From assembly GCF_937871615.1 (NCBI RefSeq), contig NZ_CALMPA010000045.1:1-64000 (forward strand): DNA of 64,000 bases. Direction: 5' to 3'. How positions within the stretch are numbered: the first letter of the stretch is position 1; each line of letters opens with the position of its first letter. The stretch comes from an uncultured Sphingomonas sp. (lineage in GTDB: Bacteria; Pseudomonadota; Alphaproteobacteria; Sphingomonadales; Sphingomonadaceae). Under the pieces are notes generated by a model. The model saw nothing but the letters and a program-made list of their open reading frames with translations, was not told the origin of the DNA and searched no databases. Positions 8,444-17,994 of the stretch are shown one piece after another. Both the position numbers and the translations under genes were made by a program.

Positions 8444-10405
8444 ATGGATCGGATTCTCGACGTCATCCTGTGGGCGTTAGGGCTTGTGTACCGCGAACGG
8501 TGGGTGGCTCCGTTGGTGTTGCTACCCATCATGTTCGGCATCGCCGGTTGGATCCACCTCCAAGCTTGGCGGAAGACGAAGCCCTATCTGAAGGCCGCGC
8601 GCGCGCGGGTCGATGCCTTGAAGAGCGCGCTTGGAGGGGATTCGGACCCGGTTGTGGAGCGGGCGGCGTTCGCCGATGCCTTCGGACGGGTCGGCGGAGC
8701 GATGAACGCCGAGGGACAAGGGGCGCACGAGCTCGTCCAGGCCTGGCGTGAATTCCAGGAGACGATCATCGACGAGACCAGCTCGCCGATCCGCAACACC
8801 AACCGCCCGAATGTTTTCTTCCAGCGGGCCGCGCCGCGTCAGACGACGCTCACTTTCGCATCCAACATCTTCGTCGCCGCGGGGCTCATCCTCACCTTCC
8901 TCGGCCTGATCGTCGCGCTCAACACCGCGGCGGGCGGGATGTCCGGCGGTGATGTCCAGGCGGCGCAATTGTCGCTTGTCGGACTACTGACGGTCGCTGG
9001 AGCGAAGTTCTTTACCTCCGTCGCCGGCCTCGGCGCCTCGATCTGGCTGCGCTTCGCCGAACATGGCCTCGCGAGGCGCGTACGGCACGAGACCGAGTTG
9101 CTGTGTCAGCTCCTGGAGCGGGGTCTCCTCTATGTCCCGCCGCAGCGTTACGCTGCCGAACAGCTCGAGGTGATGAAGGAACAACGCGACCAGCTCAAGT
9201 TCTTCAACACCGATGTGGCGATGCAACTCTCCGATCGGATCGGAAAGCAGTTCGAACAGGCGATCGCCCCGGTCGCACATTCCCTCTCCACCTTGAATGA
9301 CAACATGGTCTCAGTGACCCAGGGGATCGGCGCGGGCGCGAAGGAGGCGATCGAGAAGGTCAGTGGTGATCAATTGCGGGGCTTGAGCGACACCCTCGCC
9401 ACCCTCAGCCAGAGGCTCGACGTGGTGAGCCAATCGGTCGCAGGTTCCAGCCAGGACGCCTCCAACCAAATCCGTCTCGCCGGCGCTGATTTCGCTAAGG
9501 CCGCGACCGACATCCGCGACGCGTTCGAGACCCTGACCGGTCGGGTCGACAATATGGGCGCCCGGTTGAGCGAACAGGGTGAGGCTGCACAACGTGCCCA
9601 AGAGCAGAGCCTTGCGGGCATGGTCGCCGGCATCGAGGCGGCGCAGGCGCGCACGTCCGAGATGGTGGCCGGTATCGTGGCGAGCCTCCAGCACGCTGGT
9701 GCAGAGGCCGCCACAACGATGCAGCGTGAGGTCGGGCAGGCCCTCGCCGATGGTGTGGCGGAAAGCCAGCGCACCTTCCGCGTGGCCGTCGAGGAGTCCG
9801 CTGAGGGCCTCAAGGGTACCGCGAACGACCTTACCCGCGCGATCGGCCAAGCGGCCGAGACCGTGGAGCGTGCGGGTCAAGGTTTCTCAAGGAGCGGGGA
9901 CAACGCAGCGCGCGCTGCCGTCGCCATGGGCGAAGTGGCTGACAATGGCCGCTCCGTCGCCGTGTCCATCAACGATGCCGCTAAGGGGTTCTCCAATGCG
10001 GCGGCTCCAGTCGCGGGTGCCGCTCAAGCGGTCAACGCCGCGGTCGACCGCCTGGCAACGACGATCGAGACGGACCGTCGTGCAGACGATGCCGCGATCG
10101 CCGAGATGCGCACCCTCGCCGAGACGATGCGACAGACGCACGCGGCAGCAGACGTGGCGTGGCGGGAATATCGCGGCCGCTTCGAAGAGGTCGATCGCGC
10201 CCTGGCGGCGACGACGGGCAAGCTCGCCGAGACGCTCGGCGACAGCTTCGCCGAATTCCGTCGGTTCGCCCAAGACACCGATCGCGAACTCGCTTCGGCC
10301 GTGAGCAGGCTCTCGGGGACGCTCACACAGGTGCAGGAATATGCCGAGGCGCTCGACGAATATGTGAATGAGATGCGCGCTCCCCATGCTGAGGCGGCCG
10401 AATGA
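8444..10405 (+). CDS. zorA: Zorya defence protein ZorA (MotA-like ring subunit)
   Basis: A 653-residue membrane protein, proton-channel stator of the Zorya anti-phage motor. TM segments are at about 20-40, 137-160 and 176-203; the latter two form the MotA/ExbB-like core (LTFASNIFVAAGLILTFLGL and AAQLSLVGLLTVAGAKFF). Residues after about 235 form a long helical tail rich in Ala, Glu and Gln, corresponding to the intracellular ZorA tail that transmits the signal. ATG 8444 is chosen because AGGGGG lies 9 bases upstream; GTG 8435 would add three residues. Its stop overlaps zorB by 4 bases. Identity is secured by the zorB-zorC-zorD order that follows. Confidence 0.93.
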   Translation: MDRILDVILWALGLVYRERWVAPLVLLPIMFGIAGWIHLQAWRKTKPYLKAARARVDALKSALGGDSDPVVERAAFADAFGRVGGAMNAEGQGAHELVQAWREFQETIIDETSSPIRNTNRPNVFFQRAAPRQTTLTFASNIFVAAGLILTFLGLIVALNTAAGGMSGGDVQAAQLSLVGLLTVAGAKFFTSVAGLGASIWLRFAEHGLARRVRHETELLCQLLERGLLYVPPQRYAAEQLEVMKEQRDQLKFFNTDVAMQLSDRIGKQFEQAIAPVAHSLSTLNDNMVSVTQGIGAGAKEAIEKVSGDQLRGLSDTLATLSQRLDVVSQSVAGSSQDASNQIRLAGADFAKAATDIRDAFETLTGRVDNMGARLSEQGEAAQRAQEQSLAGMVAGIEAAQARTSEMVAGIVASLQHAGAEAATTMQREVGQALADGVAESQRTFRVAVEESAEGLKGTANDLTRAIGQAAETVERAGQGFSRSGDNAARAAVAMGEVADNGRSVAVSINDAAKGFSNAAAPVAGAAQAVNAAVDRLATTIETDRRADDAAIAEMRTLAETMRQTHAAADVAWREYRGRFEEVDRALAATTGKLAETLGDSFAEFRRFAQDTDRELASAVSRLSGTLTQVQEYAEALDEYVNEMRAPHAEAAE

Positions 10406-11160
10406 TCGCGGAGCATGCGGACGAGACAGAAGTCGTCGAGGAGGAGAATTACTTCGTCTCGATGACCGACATGATGGTCGGCCTCGTATTCGTGTTCATC
10501 ATCCTGCTGATGTATTTCGCCCTGCAATTCCGCGATGTCACCGAGGAATTGTCAGGAGCCGATCGTACGCGCGCACAAATCCTGAAGCAGCTACAGCAAT
10601 CCCTCCACGAGAAGGGCGTCGAGGTCTCGATCGACACCCAGAACGGCGTCCTACGCCTTCCGGATTCGATCCTCTTCGACAGCGCGCGGGCGGAGCTGAA
10701 GCCAGAGGGACATGCAGCGGTCGGCCATCTTGCAGAGGCGTTACGCGATGTCCTGCCCTGCTATGTCGACGGTGGCGCCCCACGGGCACCCACTTGCCCC
10801 AAGACCAACCACCGTATCGAATCGATCTATGTCGAGGGGCACACCGATGCCGACCGCTATGCAGGCTCCGGTGCGCTCAAGGACAATTGGGACCTCTCCG
10901 TCGTACGCGCGACCAACACCTATCGGGCGCTCACCGAGATCAAGCCCGAACTCGGGGCGCTGTGTGTCGACAAGGGCCCGCGATGTGAGCCGGTCCTCAA
11001 CGTCAGCGGCTATGGTCCGCAGCGCCCCGTCAGCATGGGCCCCGCGAACGACGAGGCCACCAAGCGCCTCAATCGCCGGATCGACGTCAGGCTGATCATG
11101 GTGACGCCGGATGCCGGTGCATCGGTGGAGGCACTGCGCGATAGGCTCGACAAGCGATGA
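10402..11160 (+). CDS. zorB: Zorya defence protein ZorB (MotB/OmpA-like)
   Basis: A 252-residue protein: short cytoplasmic N-terminus, one TM helix (about 22-42) containing the proton-binding Asp (D23 in SMTDMMVGLVF, equivalent to MotB Asp), and a periplasmic OmpA-like peptidoglycan-binding domain (about 80-245) with ILFDSARAELKP, VEGHTDADRY and the C-terminal NRRIDVRLIM. It pairs with ZorA to form the stator that senses envelope perturbation by infecting phage. ATGA overlaps with zorA and zorC on both sides. Confidence 0.94.
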   Translation: MIAEHADETEVVEEENYFVSMTDMMVGLVFVFIILLMYFALQFRDVTEELSGADRTRAQILKQLQQSLHEKGVEVSIDTQNGVLRLPDSILFDSARAELKPEGHAAVGHLAEALRDVLPCYVDGGAPRAPTCPKTNHRIESIYVEGHTDADRYAGSGALKDNWDLSVVRATNTYRALTEIKPELGALCVDKGPRCEPVLNVSGYGPQRPVSMGPANDEATKRLNRRIDVRLIMVTPDAGASVEALRDRLDKR

Positions 11161-12581
11161 GCGCACTCAAGGAGCTCCTTTCCGAACCCAAGGCGTTGCT
11201 GTCGCGCCTCAGCGTCAAGGCGCCTGGTCCTGCGGCGCTGCGCAAGGCGGTCGCCGCGATCGAGGGGGAGGCGATGGGTGATGGCGATGTCGAAGCGCTC
11301 GCGATACTCCAGTCGCGGATCGCCGCGACGGTGCGCGGTGGCGGGGTGGGACGCCTGTCCCGGCGTGACCTGCGCGAGGGGTGCAAGGCGTTCCTGCTTC
11401 CCCCCGATCCGCCCGGTCGGGAACCGGACCTCCGCGATGCGCTGATCGGCGAGGTCCGTTCGCTTGAGCGTCGAGCCGCCTTCTTCGCCCTGATCGACAG
11501 CTATATCGATGCGTTCGATGAGGGGGATGAGGATATCGCGGCGACCGCCGAACAGCTCGCACTCGCCGCGCGGGCATGGCGGTGGCGCGAAGGCGATCAC
11601 TGGCCAACCGATATCGCCGCGCTCGACCTGTTCGCGCCGGCAAGGGCCCCCGCGAAGCTGGCCGACCTCGTGCTAGGCGGCGGCGCGTCGCCACTCGACG
11701 TGCTCAACCGTTGGGGGCTGGCCACCCCTGGGCGCCGCAAAGGGGGACTCGTCACTGAGGCTTTCATTCGAGCGTGCCGCGCCGTCTCGCGGTTGCGTGG
11801 GCGCGAGGCGGTGGACGGACAGCGGCGGCTGATCGGATGGGCCCGCGATGAATCAGGAGCACTGGCCTACGCCCGCGCGTGGCCCGACCTGGTCGACGCT
11901 TGCCTGACCCCATGGACCACCAACGAACCTGACAACGAGCACAAGGTCCATCTGATCGAGACCCTGGAACGGTTCGGTGGCGGGGATCCCCGAGTCCGTC
12001 CAGAACGCTGGCGCTCCGTCGTCGAACGCTTCCCCGATGCGTATGGACTGCTCCTGCGCTGGTTGACCCGCGCGTCCGTCCTGCAGTTCCTTGATATCGT
12101 CGATCGATCCCTACGAGAGAGCGACGTCAAGCGCATGTGGTCCTATCGGCGGGCCTTCTGGACCTCCTACCTGATGGGGACCGGCGGTGGGCCGCAGATC
12201 GATGCCGCCTGGGTCGCCTTCGGCGACGACGGGGCGCGTCTCGCCACCCAGGCCGCGCGGGAGAGTGGGGACAGGTCCTTCGCCGCCTTCGGCCGCCAGG
12301 AGGACAAGTCTCCCCAACATGCTGCGTTGATCGTGCGGATCGGGGACCTCACGATCGTCGATTGGAGCCACAACGCGAAATACAATGTGTGGCGCAAGGG
12401 CGAGAAAGGCGTCCCCGCATTGTTCAAGCAGGCATATCGGCTGGGCGAACTCTACAGCGCGCCCCTCCAGGAGAGCCATTCGGCGCCCGCAAACTACGCT
12501 TGGCAGAAGAAGCTCGCGCGCATCATCGAAGGCCGGACCTTCTGGACCGAGAAGCCGGAATGGAGGCCGCGTCGTGTTTGA
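11157..12581 (+). CDS. zorC: Zorya type I protein ZorC (EH-signature domain)
   Basis: A 474-residue cytosolic protein. The C-terminal third contains the EH-signature region that defines ZorC, with an invariant Glu-Ser-His context (LQESHSAPANYAWQKKLARI) preceded by FAAFGRQEDK and IVDWSHNAKYNVW. ZorC is reported to bind DNA and act as a cytosolic effector with ZorD. Residues 1-300 are helical without a recognisable motif. It overlaps zorB by 4 and zorD by 8 bases. Presence of ZorC and ZorD rather than ZorE marks this as type I. Confidence 0.9.
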   Translation: MSALKELLSEPKALLSRLSVKAPGPAALRKAVAAIEGEAMGDGDVEALAILQSRIAATVRGGGVGRLSRRDLREGCKAFLLPPDPPGREPDLRDALIGEVRSLERRAAFFALIDSYIDAFDEGDEDIAATAEQLALAARAWRWREGDHWPTDIAALDLFAPARAPAKLADLVLGGGASPLDVLNRWGLATPGRRKGGLVTEAFIRACRAVSRLRGREAVDGQRRLIGWARDESGALAYARAWPDLVDACLTPWTTNEPDNEHKVHLIETLERFGGGDPRVRPERWRSVVERFPDAYGLLLRWLTRASVLQFLDIVDRSLRESDVKRMWSYRRAFWTSYLMGTGGGPQIDAAWVAFGDDGARLATQAARESGDRSFAAFGRQEDKSPQHAALIVRIGDLTIVDWSHNAKYNVWRKGEKGVPALFKQAYRLGELYSAPLQESHSAPANYAWQKKLARIIEGRTFWTEKPEWRPRRV

Positions 12582-15500
12582 TGCCTTCCGGCGGAAGCCG
12601 ACCGCCCAGACCGTACTCCGCTGGACCAGCGAGGGGGACATGGTCCTCTTATGGCTGGAACGCGCCGGACGACGGCTGCCCGTCGACGAATGGGGCGCCG
12701 CACTGCCCGCATTGGCGCCGGTGCTGGATCGGGTCCGGGATAGGATCGAAGCGGGAAGCCACGATCAAAGCCTGGGATCCAGCATAGGGGAGGACGGACT
12801 CCAACTCGCGCCGTCGCTGGTCGCGGGGTTGGACGGAGAGGAGGCGTCTGCACTGGGCCTCCCGGCGGCGACCGCCTTCGCGCTCGATCTCCATCCGATC
12901 GATCGGATCGACCAGGACAGCTTCCGTGTACGCATGCGATGGGTACGACCTGGAGGGCAACCCGTTCGCGCGACCGCGCGCGGTGCGATCCTGGAGTCCG
13001 AGGTTGGACCGAGGCGCATCCCCCAGCCCTTGTTCGAACTCCTGCAGGCCTCGACCCCATTGACCCAGCCGCTCGACACCGCGGCGCGGTTCGAGGCGCT
13101 TGCGAGGCTGCGCGGGGTCTGGCCGGAGGACCCGCGGACGCCGGTCGAATCGGACGGATACCTCAAGGACCTGCGCATCCACTATGCGGCTGGCGTCTCG
13201 CTCAAGCTGACGACGCTCACGCCTGAGCATACGGCTTTCGATCCGGTGCTGTTTAATGTCCGGGATGTCGCCGAGGACATCGTCGGAGCAGGACCTGCCG
13301 GTGTAGATGAGGATGTCGACAACATCCTGCCCCCAGCGTCGCAGCGCCTCTTCGCCGAGGATCGCTTCCGTCGCGAGACGACGGCACGTCCAGCCTATGT
13401 GCTGCGTGACGGCGAATATGTCTTCATCGATCCGTCTTTGCGTCCGCTTCTGGATGTGATCCGCCAGGTCCAAGAGGCCCCAGAGGTGGAACGCCGCGAC
13501 TTCATCCTCAATCCACGCCGCGTGTTCCGTGAGCGGTTGGGCGATGATGCATCGGATGCGGTCGGGCTCGACGATCGTTTCATCGACACCGAGCAGTTCT
13601 CCGCCCGCGTCGCTGGGGTCGACGTCTGGCGCACCCCTGTGCTTCCTTGGTTGGCGGGCGTGGGCGGCAACAGTTGGTTGCCCGAACGATTTGGATTGCG
13701 GGTCGGCGAGGATTATTTCGCGCTACCGGCCCAGAATGTCGCGGCCGTGATCGAGCGGTTTGAAGCATCGGCCGCCGCCGGTGAAGCGAGCGCCGACGTG
13801 TCTGGACTGCTGGAGCCAGCCACACCTGATGCTCCGTCCCCGCCGGATCGACTGCCCGTCAACGACCAGTGCCGGGCCGCCCTCAATGCGCTCGCCCCCT
13901 TCGCTTCGGTGACCGCCGACGCGGCGGAGGATGATCTCGCCGACCCAGCCTGGGATGCGACGCGCGGCAAGCTCTTCCTCGTCGTGCGCGACAATTTCGA
14001 GGAGGTCGACTACGCGCCCTTTGCGGGACAAGATGAGCCGGACCTCCCGCCTGCGACGGATATTGATCCGCCTGCGATATTGACGAGCAGCCTGAAACCA
14101 CATCAGACCGCGGGCCTCGGCTGGCTGGTCCACGCGGTCCGTTGCGGGCGTCCGGGTGCGTTGCTCGCCGACGATATGGGGCTTGGCAAGACCCTCCAGG
14201 CGATCGCCTTCATGGCCTATCTCCAAGAGCGGGCAGCCTTAGAACGACGCGATCACCAGCCCTTCCTGATCGTGGCCCCGACTGGCCTGTTGGGCACCTG
14301 GCGTGACGAGATCGCCAAGCATCTCGCGTTGCCCCGCCTCGGCACGCTCGTTCCGGCATTCGGTGCCAACCTCAAGCTCCTGCGCGAGGAGGACGGGTTC
14401 GGCGCGCGGGATATCGAGACGGGCAAGGCCGCCCTCAACGCCGCCGAATGGCGGGATGCGGGCGTGGTGCTCACGACCTATGAGACCATGCGCGACTATC
14501 ATTTCAGCTTCGCCAAGACGCGCTTCGGACTGATCATCTATGACGAGATCCAGAAGCTCAAGAACCCGGCGAGCCAGGTCAGTCGTGCAGCCAAGGCGTT
14601 GAATGCGGATTTCGTGCTCGGGATGACCGGGACGCCCGTCGAGAACCGTCTCCAGGACCTATGGGCCATCATGGACGTCGTGTCGCCCGGGCTGCTCGGG
14701 GCGAGCCGCGACTTCGAGGCCCGCCATGACCCGGTCGACAAGGAGGCGCTCGCAAGGCTCAAGGCACTGCTCTCCGAACCCCATGGACGGGGGCCGCAAC
14801 CGATGCTGCGTCGGATGAAGTCCGATGCGCTGGATGCGATGCCGCATAAGACCATCCACACGTTGGAGCAGGATATGCCCGGCATCCAGGCGGATGCCTA
14901 TCGGGACCTCGTTCTCCATGCGGCGGCGGCGGGGAACGCGGGCAATCTCGGGCAAGGCGGCATGTTGAGCGTCTTGGCGCGGATGCGCGGTGTCTCGTTG
15001 CACCCGGTTGATCCGCGCGAGGCACCCGATGATCTCGATGGATATGCTGCTGGGTCGGCACGTCTATCCCAAACGCTCACAGTGCTGGACCGGGTCGCAG
15101 CCGCAGGGGAGAAGGCGCTGATCTTCGTCGAGGACCTCGCCATGCAGGACCGCCTCGCCGGTATGATCAAGGCGCGATTCAAGCTCCAGAGGCGGCCGAT
15201 GCGCATCAATGGCTCCGTCGCCGGGCCGAAGCGCCAGGAGATGGTGAACGCCTTCCAAGCCGAGGACGGGCGCTTCGATGTCATGATCCTGTCGCCCAAG
15301 GCCGGCGGGGTCGGCTTGACGCTCACCGCCGCCAACCATGTGATCCACCTCTCCCGCTGGTGGAATCCCGCGGTCGAGGACCAGGCGACCGACAGGGTCT
15401 TCCGGATCGGCCAGACACGCGACGTCCACGTCCATCTGCCACTCGCGATCCATCCCGACGTCGACCTCGCCCCATCGAGCTTCGACCGGCGCCTCGACGC

Positions 15501-16194
15501 CCTGATCAACCGTAAGCGTGCCCTCACACGTGACTTGTTCCTGCCCCCCGAGGTCGGTGAGGCGGAGCTCAGCAACCTGTTCCGGGAGGTCTCACTCGAG
15601 GCCGGTGCCGAGGACGGGGATCAGTCGGTTGCGACGCCGGAGGCACCACCGGTGCCGACGATGGAGCCCTCCGTGCCGGTCCCGGCAGCGATGATGGCCG
15701 ATGCCGGGATACGGCTCTGGCGTCGCGCGCCCGGCGAAGGACGTCCCACGGACGAGATTCTCGCCTTGTTCGCAGGTAAACACATCACCCAACTGGCGAT
15801 ACGTGACCCCTACGCCCTGGTCGATGACGACGCACGTCGAGCGCAAGCACGCTTCGTGGCTGAGCTCGCCGCGGCCGCGGCCGGGATCGATGGGGTCCTC
15901 ATCGAATATGCCCCCGAGATCGACAGGCATTCCAACGACGCTGCCGACCGTCGCGCGTTCGGAGCAGATTATGCCGCGCACCTGCTAGGCAGCGGCCCCC
16001 GTTTGTCCCTGGTCCGGCGCCACAAACGTGGCGGTGGCGATGACTTCCATGATCGCTTCATCGAGATCGATGTGCGTGGGGCCGATGGCACGTCCGCCCG
16101 CCACGAGCTGACCATCGGACGCGGGGTCCTGGCCTTGTATGACGTCGGCCGGCAATGCACGGTGACCTACGCGCCACCCCGCGGGGCCCTGTGA
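12574..16194 (+). CDS. zorD: Zorya type I effector ZorD (SNF2-type helicase)
   Basis: A 1206-residue protein starting at GTG 12574, which overlaps the zorC stop. An N-terminal region of about 500 residues precedes a SNF2 helicase: motif I DDMGLGKT at about 535-542, Walker B DEIQ at about 656, GMTGTPVENR at about 682, and the C-terminal lobe ending in a motif VI-like segment (EDQATDRVFRIGQ, about 935-947). After about residue 1000 comes a further domain with HITQLAIRDPYALVDD, reminiscent of the IxDPY signature in PLD-like C-terminal domains of MIT proteins. ZorD degrades DNA or blocks replication in characterised Zorya systems. The next gene starts 37 bp downstream. Confidence 0.92.
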   Translation: MFDAFRRKPTAQTVLRWTSEGDMVLLWLERAGRRLPVDEWGAALPALAPVLDRVRDRIEAGSHDQSLGSSIGEDGLQLAPSLVAGLDGEEASALGLPAATAFALDLHPIDRIDQDSFRVRMRWVRPGGQPVRATARGAILESEVGPRRIPQPLFELLQASTPLTQPLDTAARFEALARLRGVWPEDPRTPVESDGYLKDLRIHYAAGVSLKLTTLTPEHTAFDPVLFNVRDVAEDIVGAGPAGVDEDVDNILPPASQRLFAEDRFRRETTARPAYVLRDGEYVFIDPSLRPLLDVIRQVQEAPEVERRDFILNPRRVFRERLGDDASDAVGLDDRFIDTEQFSARVAGVDVWRTPVLPWLAGVGGNSWLPERFGLRVGEDYFALPAQNVAAVIERFEASAAAGEASADVSGLLEPATPDAPSPPDRLPVNDQCRAALNALAPFASVTADAAEDDLADPAWDATRGKLFLVVRDNFEEVDYAPFAGQDEPDLPPATDIDPPAILTSSLKPHQTAGLGWLVHAVRCGRPGALLADDMGLGKTLQAIAFMAYLQERAALERRDHQPFLIVAPTGLLGTWRDEIAKHLALPRLGTLVPAFGANLKLLREEDGFGARDIETGKAALNAAEWRDAGVVLTTYETMRDYHFSFAKTRFGLIIYDEIQKLKNPASQVSRAAKALNADFVLGMTGTPVENRLQDLWAIMDVVSPGLLGASRDFEARHDPVDKEALARLKALLSEPHGRGPQPMLRRMKSDALDAMPHKTIHTLEQDMPGIQADAYRDLVLHAAAAGNAGNLGQGGMLSVLARMRGVSLHPVDPREAPDDLDGYAAGSARLSQTLTVLDRVAAAGEKALIFVEDLAMQDRLAGMIKARFKLQRRPMRINGSVAGPKRQEMVNAFQAEDGRFDVMILSPKAGGVGLTLTAANHVIHLSRWWNPAVEDQATDRVFRIGQTRDVHVHLPLAIHPDVDLAPSSFDRRLDALINRKRALTRDLFLPPEVGEAELSNLFREVSLEAGAEDGDQSVATPEAPPVPTMEPSVPVPAAMMADAGIRLWRRAPGEGRPTDEILALFAGKHITQLAIRDPYALVDDDARRAQARFVAELAAAAAGIDGVLIEYAPEIDRHSNDAADRRAFGADYAAHLLGSGPRLSLVRRHKRGGGDDFHDRFIEIDVRGADGTSARHELTIGRGVLALYDVGRQCTVTYAPPRGAL

Positions 16195-16231
16195 CGATCA
16201 CTGGATGGCGGAGCGCGGAAGGGCAACCGGA

Positions 16232-16687
16232 ATGAGGTACACGACCTACTCACACTGTGCGGGTGCGGAACGGGTCCCGCCCAGGCTCCAGGCGGAGCTT
16301 GGGGAGATCATCGCAACCGTGCCGGCGAAGTATGAGCGAGGAGCGGTGAAGCAAATCCGCGATCCGCTCCTCATCAAGCTGAAGGAGTGCGGATGGTCGG
16401 GCAAGGTCGACGTCGCCCGTGGGTCGGACATGACGATCACGTCGATCCAGGATCGCGTCGGGCTTTGCCTGCAGACCGGCAACATGGCTCGGGTCTACGC
16501 GGACCTCATCAAGCTCCAGACCCTCTACCTCGACAATGCGATCTCGGCGGCCGTCCTGATCGTGCCTTCGCAACCGCTCGCGCTCGCGCTCGGCAGCAAC
16601 ATCGCCCAGGCCCCCCGGCTTGAACGGGAGCTCGAGATCTTCCGCAAGGCCTACCACGTCCCCACCTTGTTGTACGCGCTGGAGTGA
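16232..16687 (+). CDS. BglII-fold restriction-endonuclease-like protein
   Basis: A 151-residue protein resembling the BglII/BstYI family: starts MRYTTYSH, then a core QDRVGLCLQTGNMARVYADL and KLQTLYLDN, a strand AAVLIVPS and the tail GSNIAQAPRLERELEIF. From memory, the BglII active site is Asp84-Glu93-Gln95 and the aligned positions here read Thr-Cys-Gln, so catalytic competence is doubtful. It may be a DNA-binding or specificity factor. ATG 16232 has GGAAGGG 8 bases upstream; ATG 16205 would add nine residues. Its stop overlaps the ParB-like gene (GTGA), tying it to that module rather than to Zorya alone. Confidence 0.75.
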   Translation: MRYTTYSHCAGAERVPPRLQAELGEIIATVPAKYERGAVKQIRDPLLIKLKECGWSGKVDVARGSDMTITSIQDRVGLCLQTGNMARVYADLIKLQTLYLDNAISAAVLIVPSQPLALALGSNIAQAPRLERELEIFRKAYHVPTLLYALE

Positions 16688-17994
16688 TCATGAGTATCTC
16701 GCCGCTTCCCACCTCCCCCAAGGGCTCGCGCTTCGGCTGGCCCAAGCCTGCGCGCCTTGAGGAGTTCGCGACGCTCCTCGAGGCGAAGGGGCTTCCCACC
16801 CATCGCGTAGTGATCCAGGGACAGCCTAAGGACATCCCGATCATCCGGGTGCCGATCGATCTCCCAAAGTACCGCATGGCCAATGGCCGCACGGCCTCGC
16901 TGCAGGTCGAATACCTCGCAAAGCATCCGGATGTCCGTCGGGACCTGTTCAAGGGTGACCCCGAATTGTGGGACGCCCAGGAGGTGCAGCACGGCCTGCT
17001 CCTCCAACTCGGCAAGGTCGCCGACCTCTCGAAATATTTCGAGGATACGGCGAACCAGCAGGTCGGCCCGATCCTCCTCGATGAGAACGGCTTCGTGATC
17101 AACGGCAACCGCCGCTTGTCGACCTGGCGCGAGCTCCTGAACACCGATCGCAATCGCTATGGCCATTTCACCGATATCGATGTCGCGGTGCTGCCCCACT
17201 GCACCGATCGTCAGATCGACCGCATCGAGGCCATGCTGCAGATCGAGAAGGACATCCGGGCCGACTATTATTGGGACGCGCAGGCGAACATGATGGTCGC
17301 CAAGCTGGACACAGGCTTCACCCCGACCGAACTCGCCGAGCTCTACCGCATGAAGCCCGATGAGGTCGAGGAGCTGCTCGACATGCGCGACTATGCGGCC
17401 CAGTATCTAAGATCGCGCGGGAAACCGGACCTGTGGTCCCAGGTATCCACCTATGAGTTCGCATTCCGCCGGCTGGTGCAATGGCGCAAGAAGGTGTCGG
17501 GGGTCGCCAGGCAGGAGATGTTCAAGGAGGCGACTTTCGCGTTGATCGATGATCCCACGGCGGTCGGACGCCTGTACGAGGCGATCCCGGCGCTCGCGGA
17601 CAATATCGAGGAGGTGAGCAATCGCCTCGCAGCCGAGTTCCCGGTCAAACCCGCCAGCACATCGAGCGAACTGGATGAGCTGTTCGGTGGCGGAATGGGG
17701 GGTGACGATCAGGCCATCGATACTGCGCTGGTCGCCGTGCTGCAGGACGAGGACAGCAGGAAGCAGGCGCGCGACATCATCGCAGATGTCCTTGAGGCGC
17801 AACGGCAGCTCAAGAAGGATCGGAAAGCCGCGGGCTATCTGCTCGACACCTGCGCCAAGGCGCGCGCCGCACTCGAGGCCGCCGTCAAGGACGGCCTCCG
17901 CGCCGAGTCCAGGTCGAATGGCGTGGAGCGGCAACTCGCGGCGATCGAGGAGCATGTGGCGACGATCAGGCGGTTCCTCGCGCAACATGCTTGA
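16684..17994 (+). CDS. ParB/Srx-fold N-terminal domain protein in Zorya-linked module
   Basis: A 436-residue cytosolic protein. The ParB-like core is at about 55-190; the hallmark is VINGNRRLSTWREL near residues 136-150, the GxRR-type nucleotide-binding motif of ParB/DndB/SspE-like domains. Residues 190-300 are helical with a KLDTGFTPTELAEL segment like the ParB HTH; 300-436 are helical and charged. ParB-fold enzymes bind or hydrolyse CTP or other NTPs, or act as nucleases. GTG 16684 overlaps the upstream stop by 4 bases (ATG 16690 is the alternative) and its own stop overlaps the helicase start. No plasmid-partition ParA is nearby, so a defence role is inferred. Confidence 0.75.
   Translation: MIMSISPLPTSPKGSRFGWPKPARLEEFATLLEAKGLPTHRVVIQGQPKDIPIIRVPIDLPKYRMANGRTASLQVEYLAKHPDVRRDLFKGDPELWDAQEVQHGLLLQLGKVADLSKYFEDTANQQVGPILLDENGFVINGNRRLSTWRELLNTDRNRYGHFTDIDVAVLPHCTDRQIDRIEAMLQIEKDIRADYYWDAQANMMVAKLDTGFTPTELAELYRMKPDEVEELLDMRDYAAQYLRSRGKPDLWSQVSTYEFAFRRLVQWRKKVSGVARQEMFKEATFALIDDPTAVGRLYEAIPALADNIEEVSNRLAAEFPVKPASTSSELDELFGGGMGGDDQAIDTALVAVLQDEDSRKQARDIIADVLEAQRQLKKDRKAAGYLLDTCAKARAALEAAVKDGLRAESRSNGVERQLAAIEEHVATIRRFLAQHA

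Noticed and set aside
8020-8541. 173-residue minus-strand frame overlapping zorA
   Set aside because: Runs antisense into zorA and has no family features.
12494-13473. Long minus-strand frames opposite zorD
   Set aside because: Shadows of the GC-rich coding strand; no family motifs.
16684-17994. Partition ParB or DndB of a phosphorothioation system
   Set aside because: No ParA, DndACDE or DGQHR-type motif nearby; only the ParB-fold GNRR signature is present.
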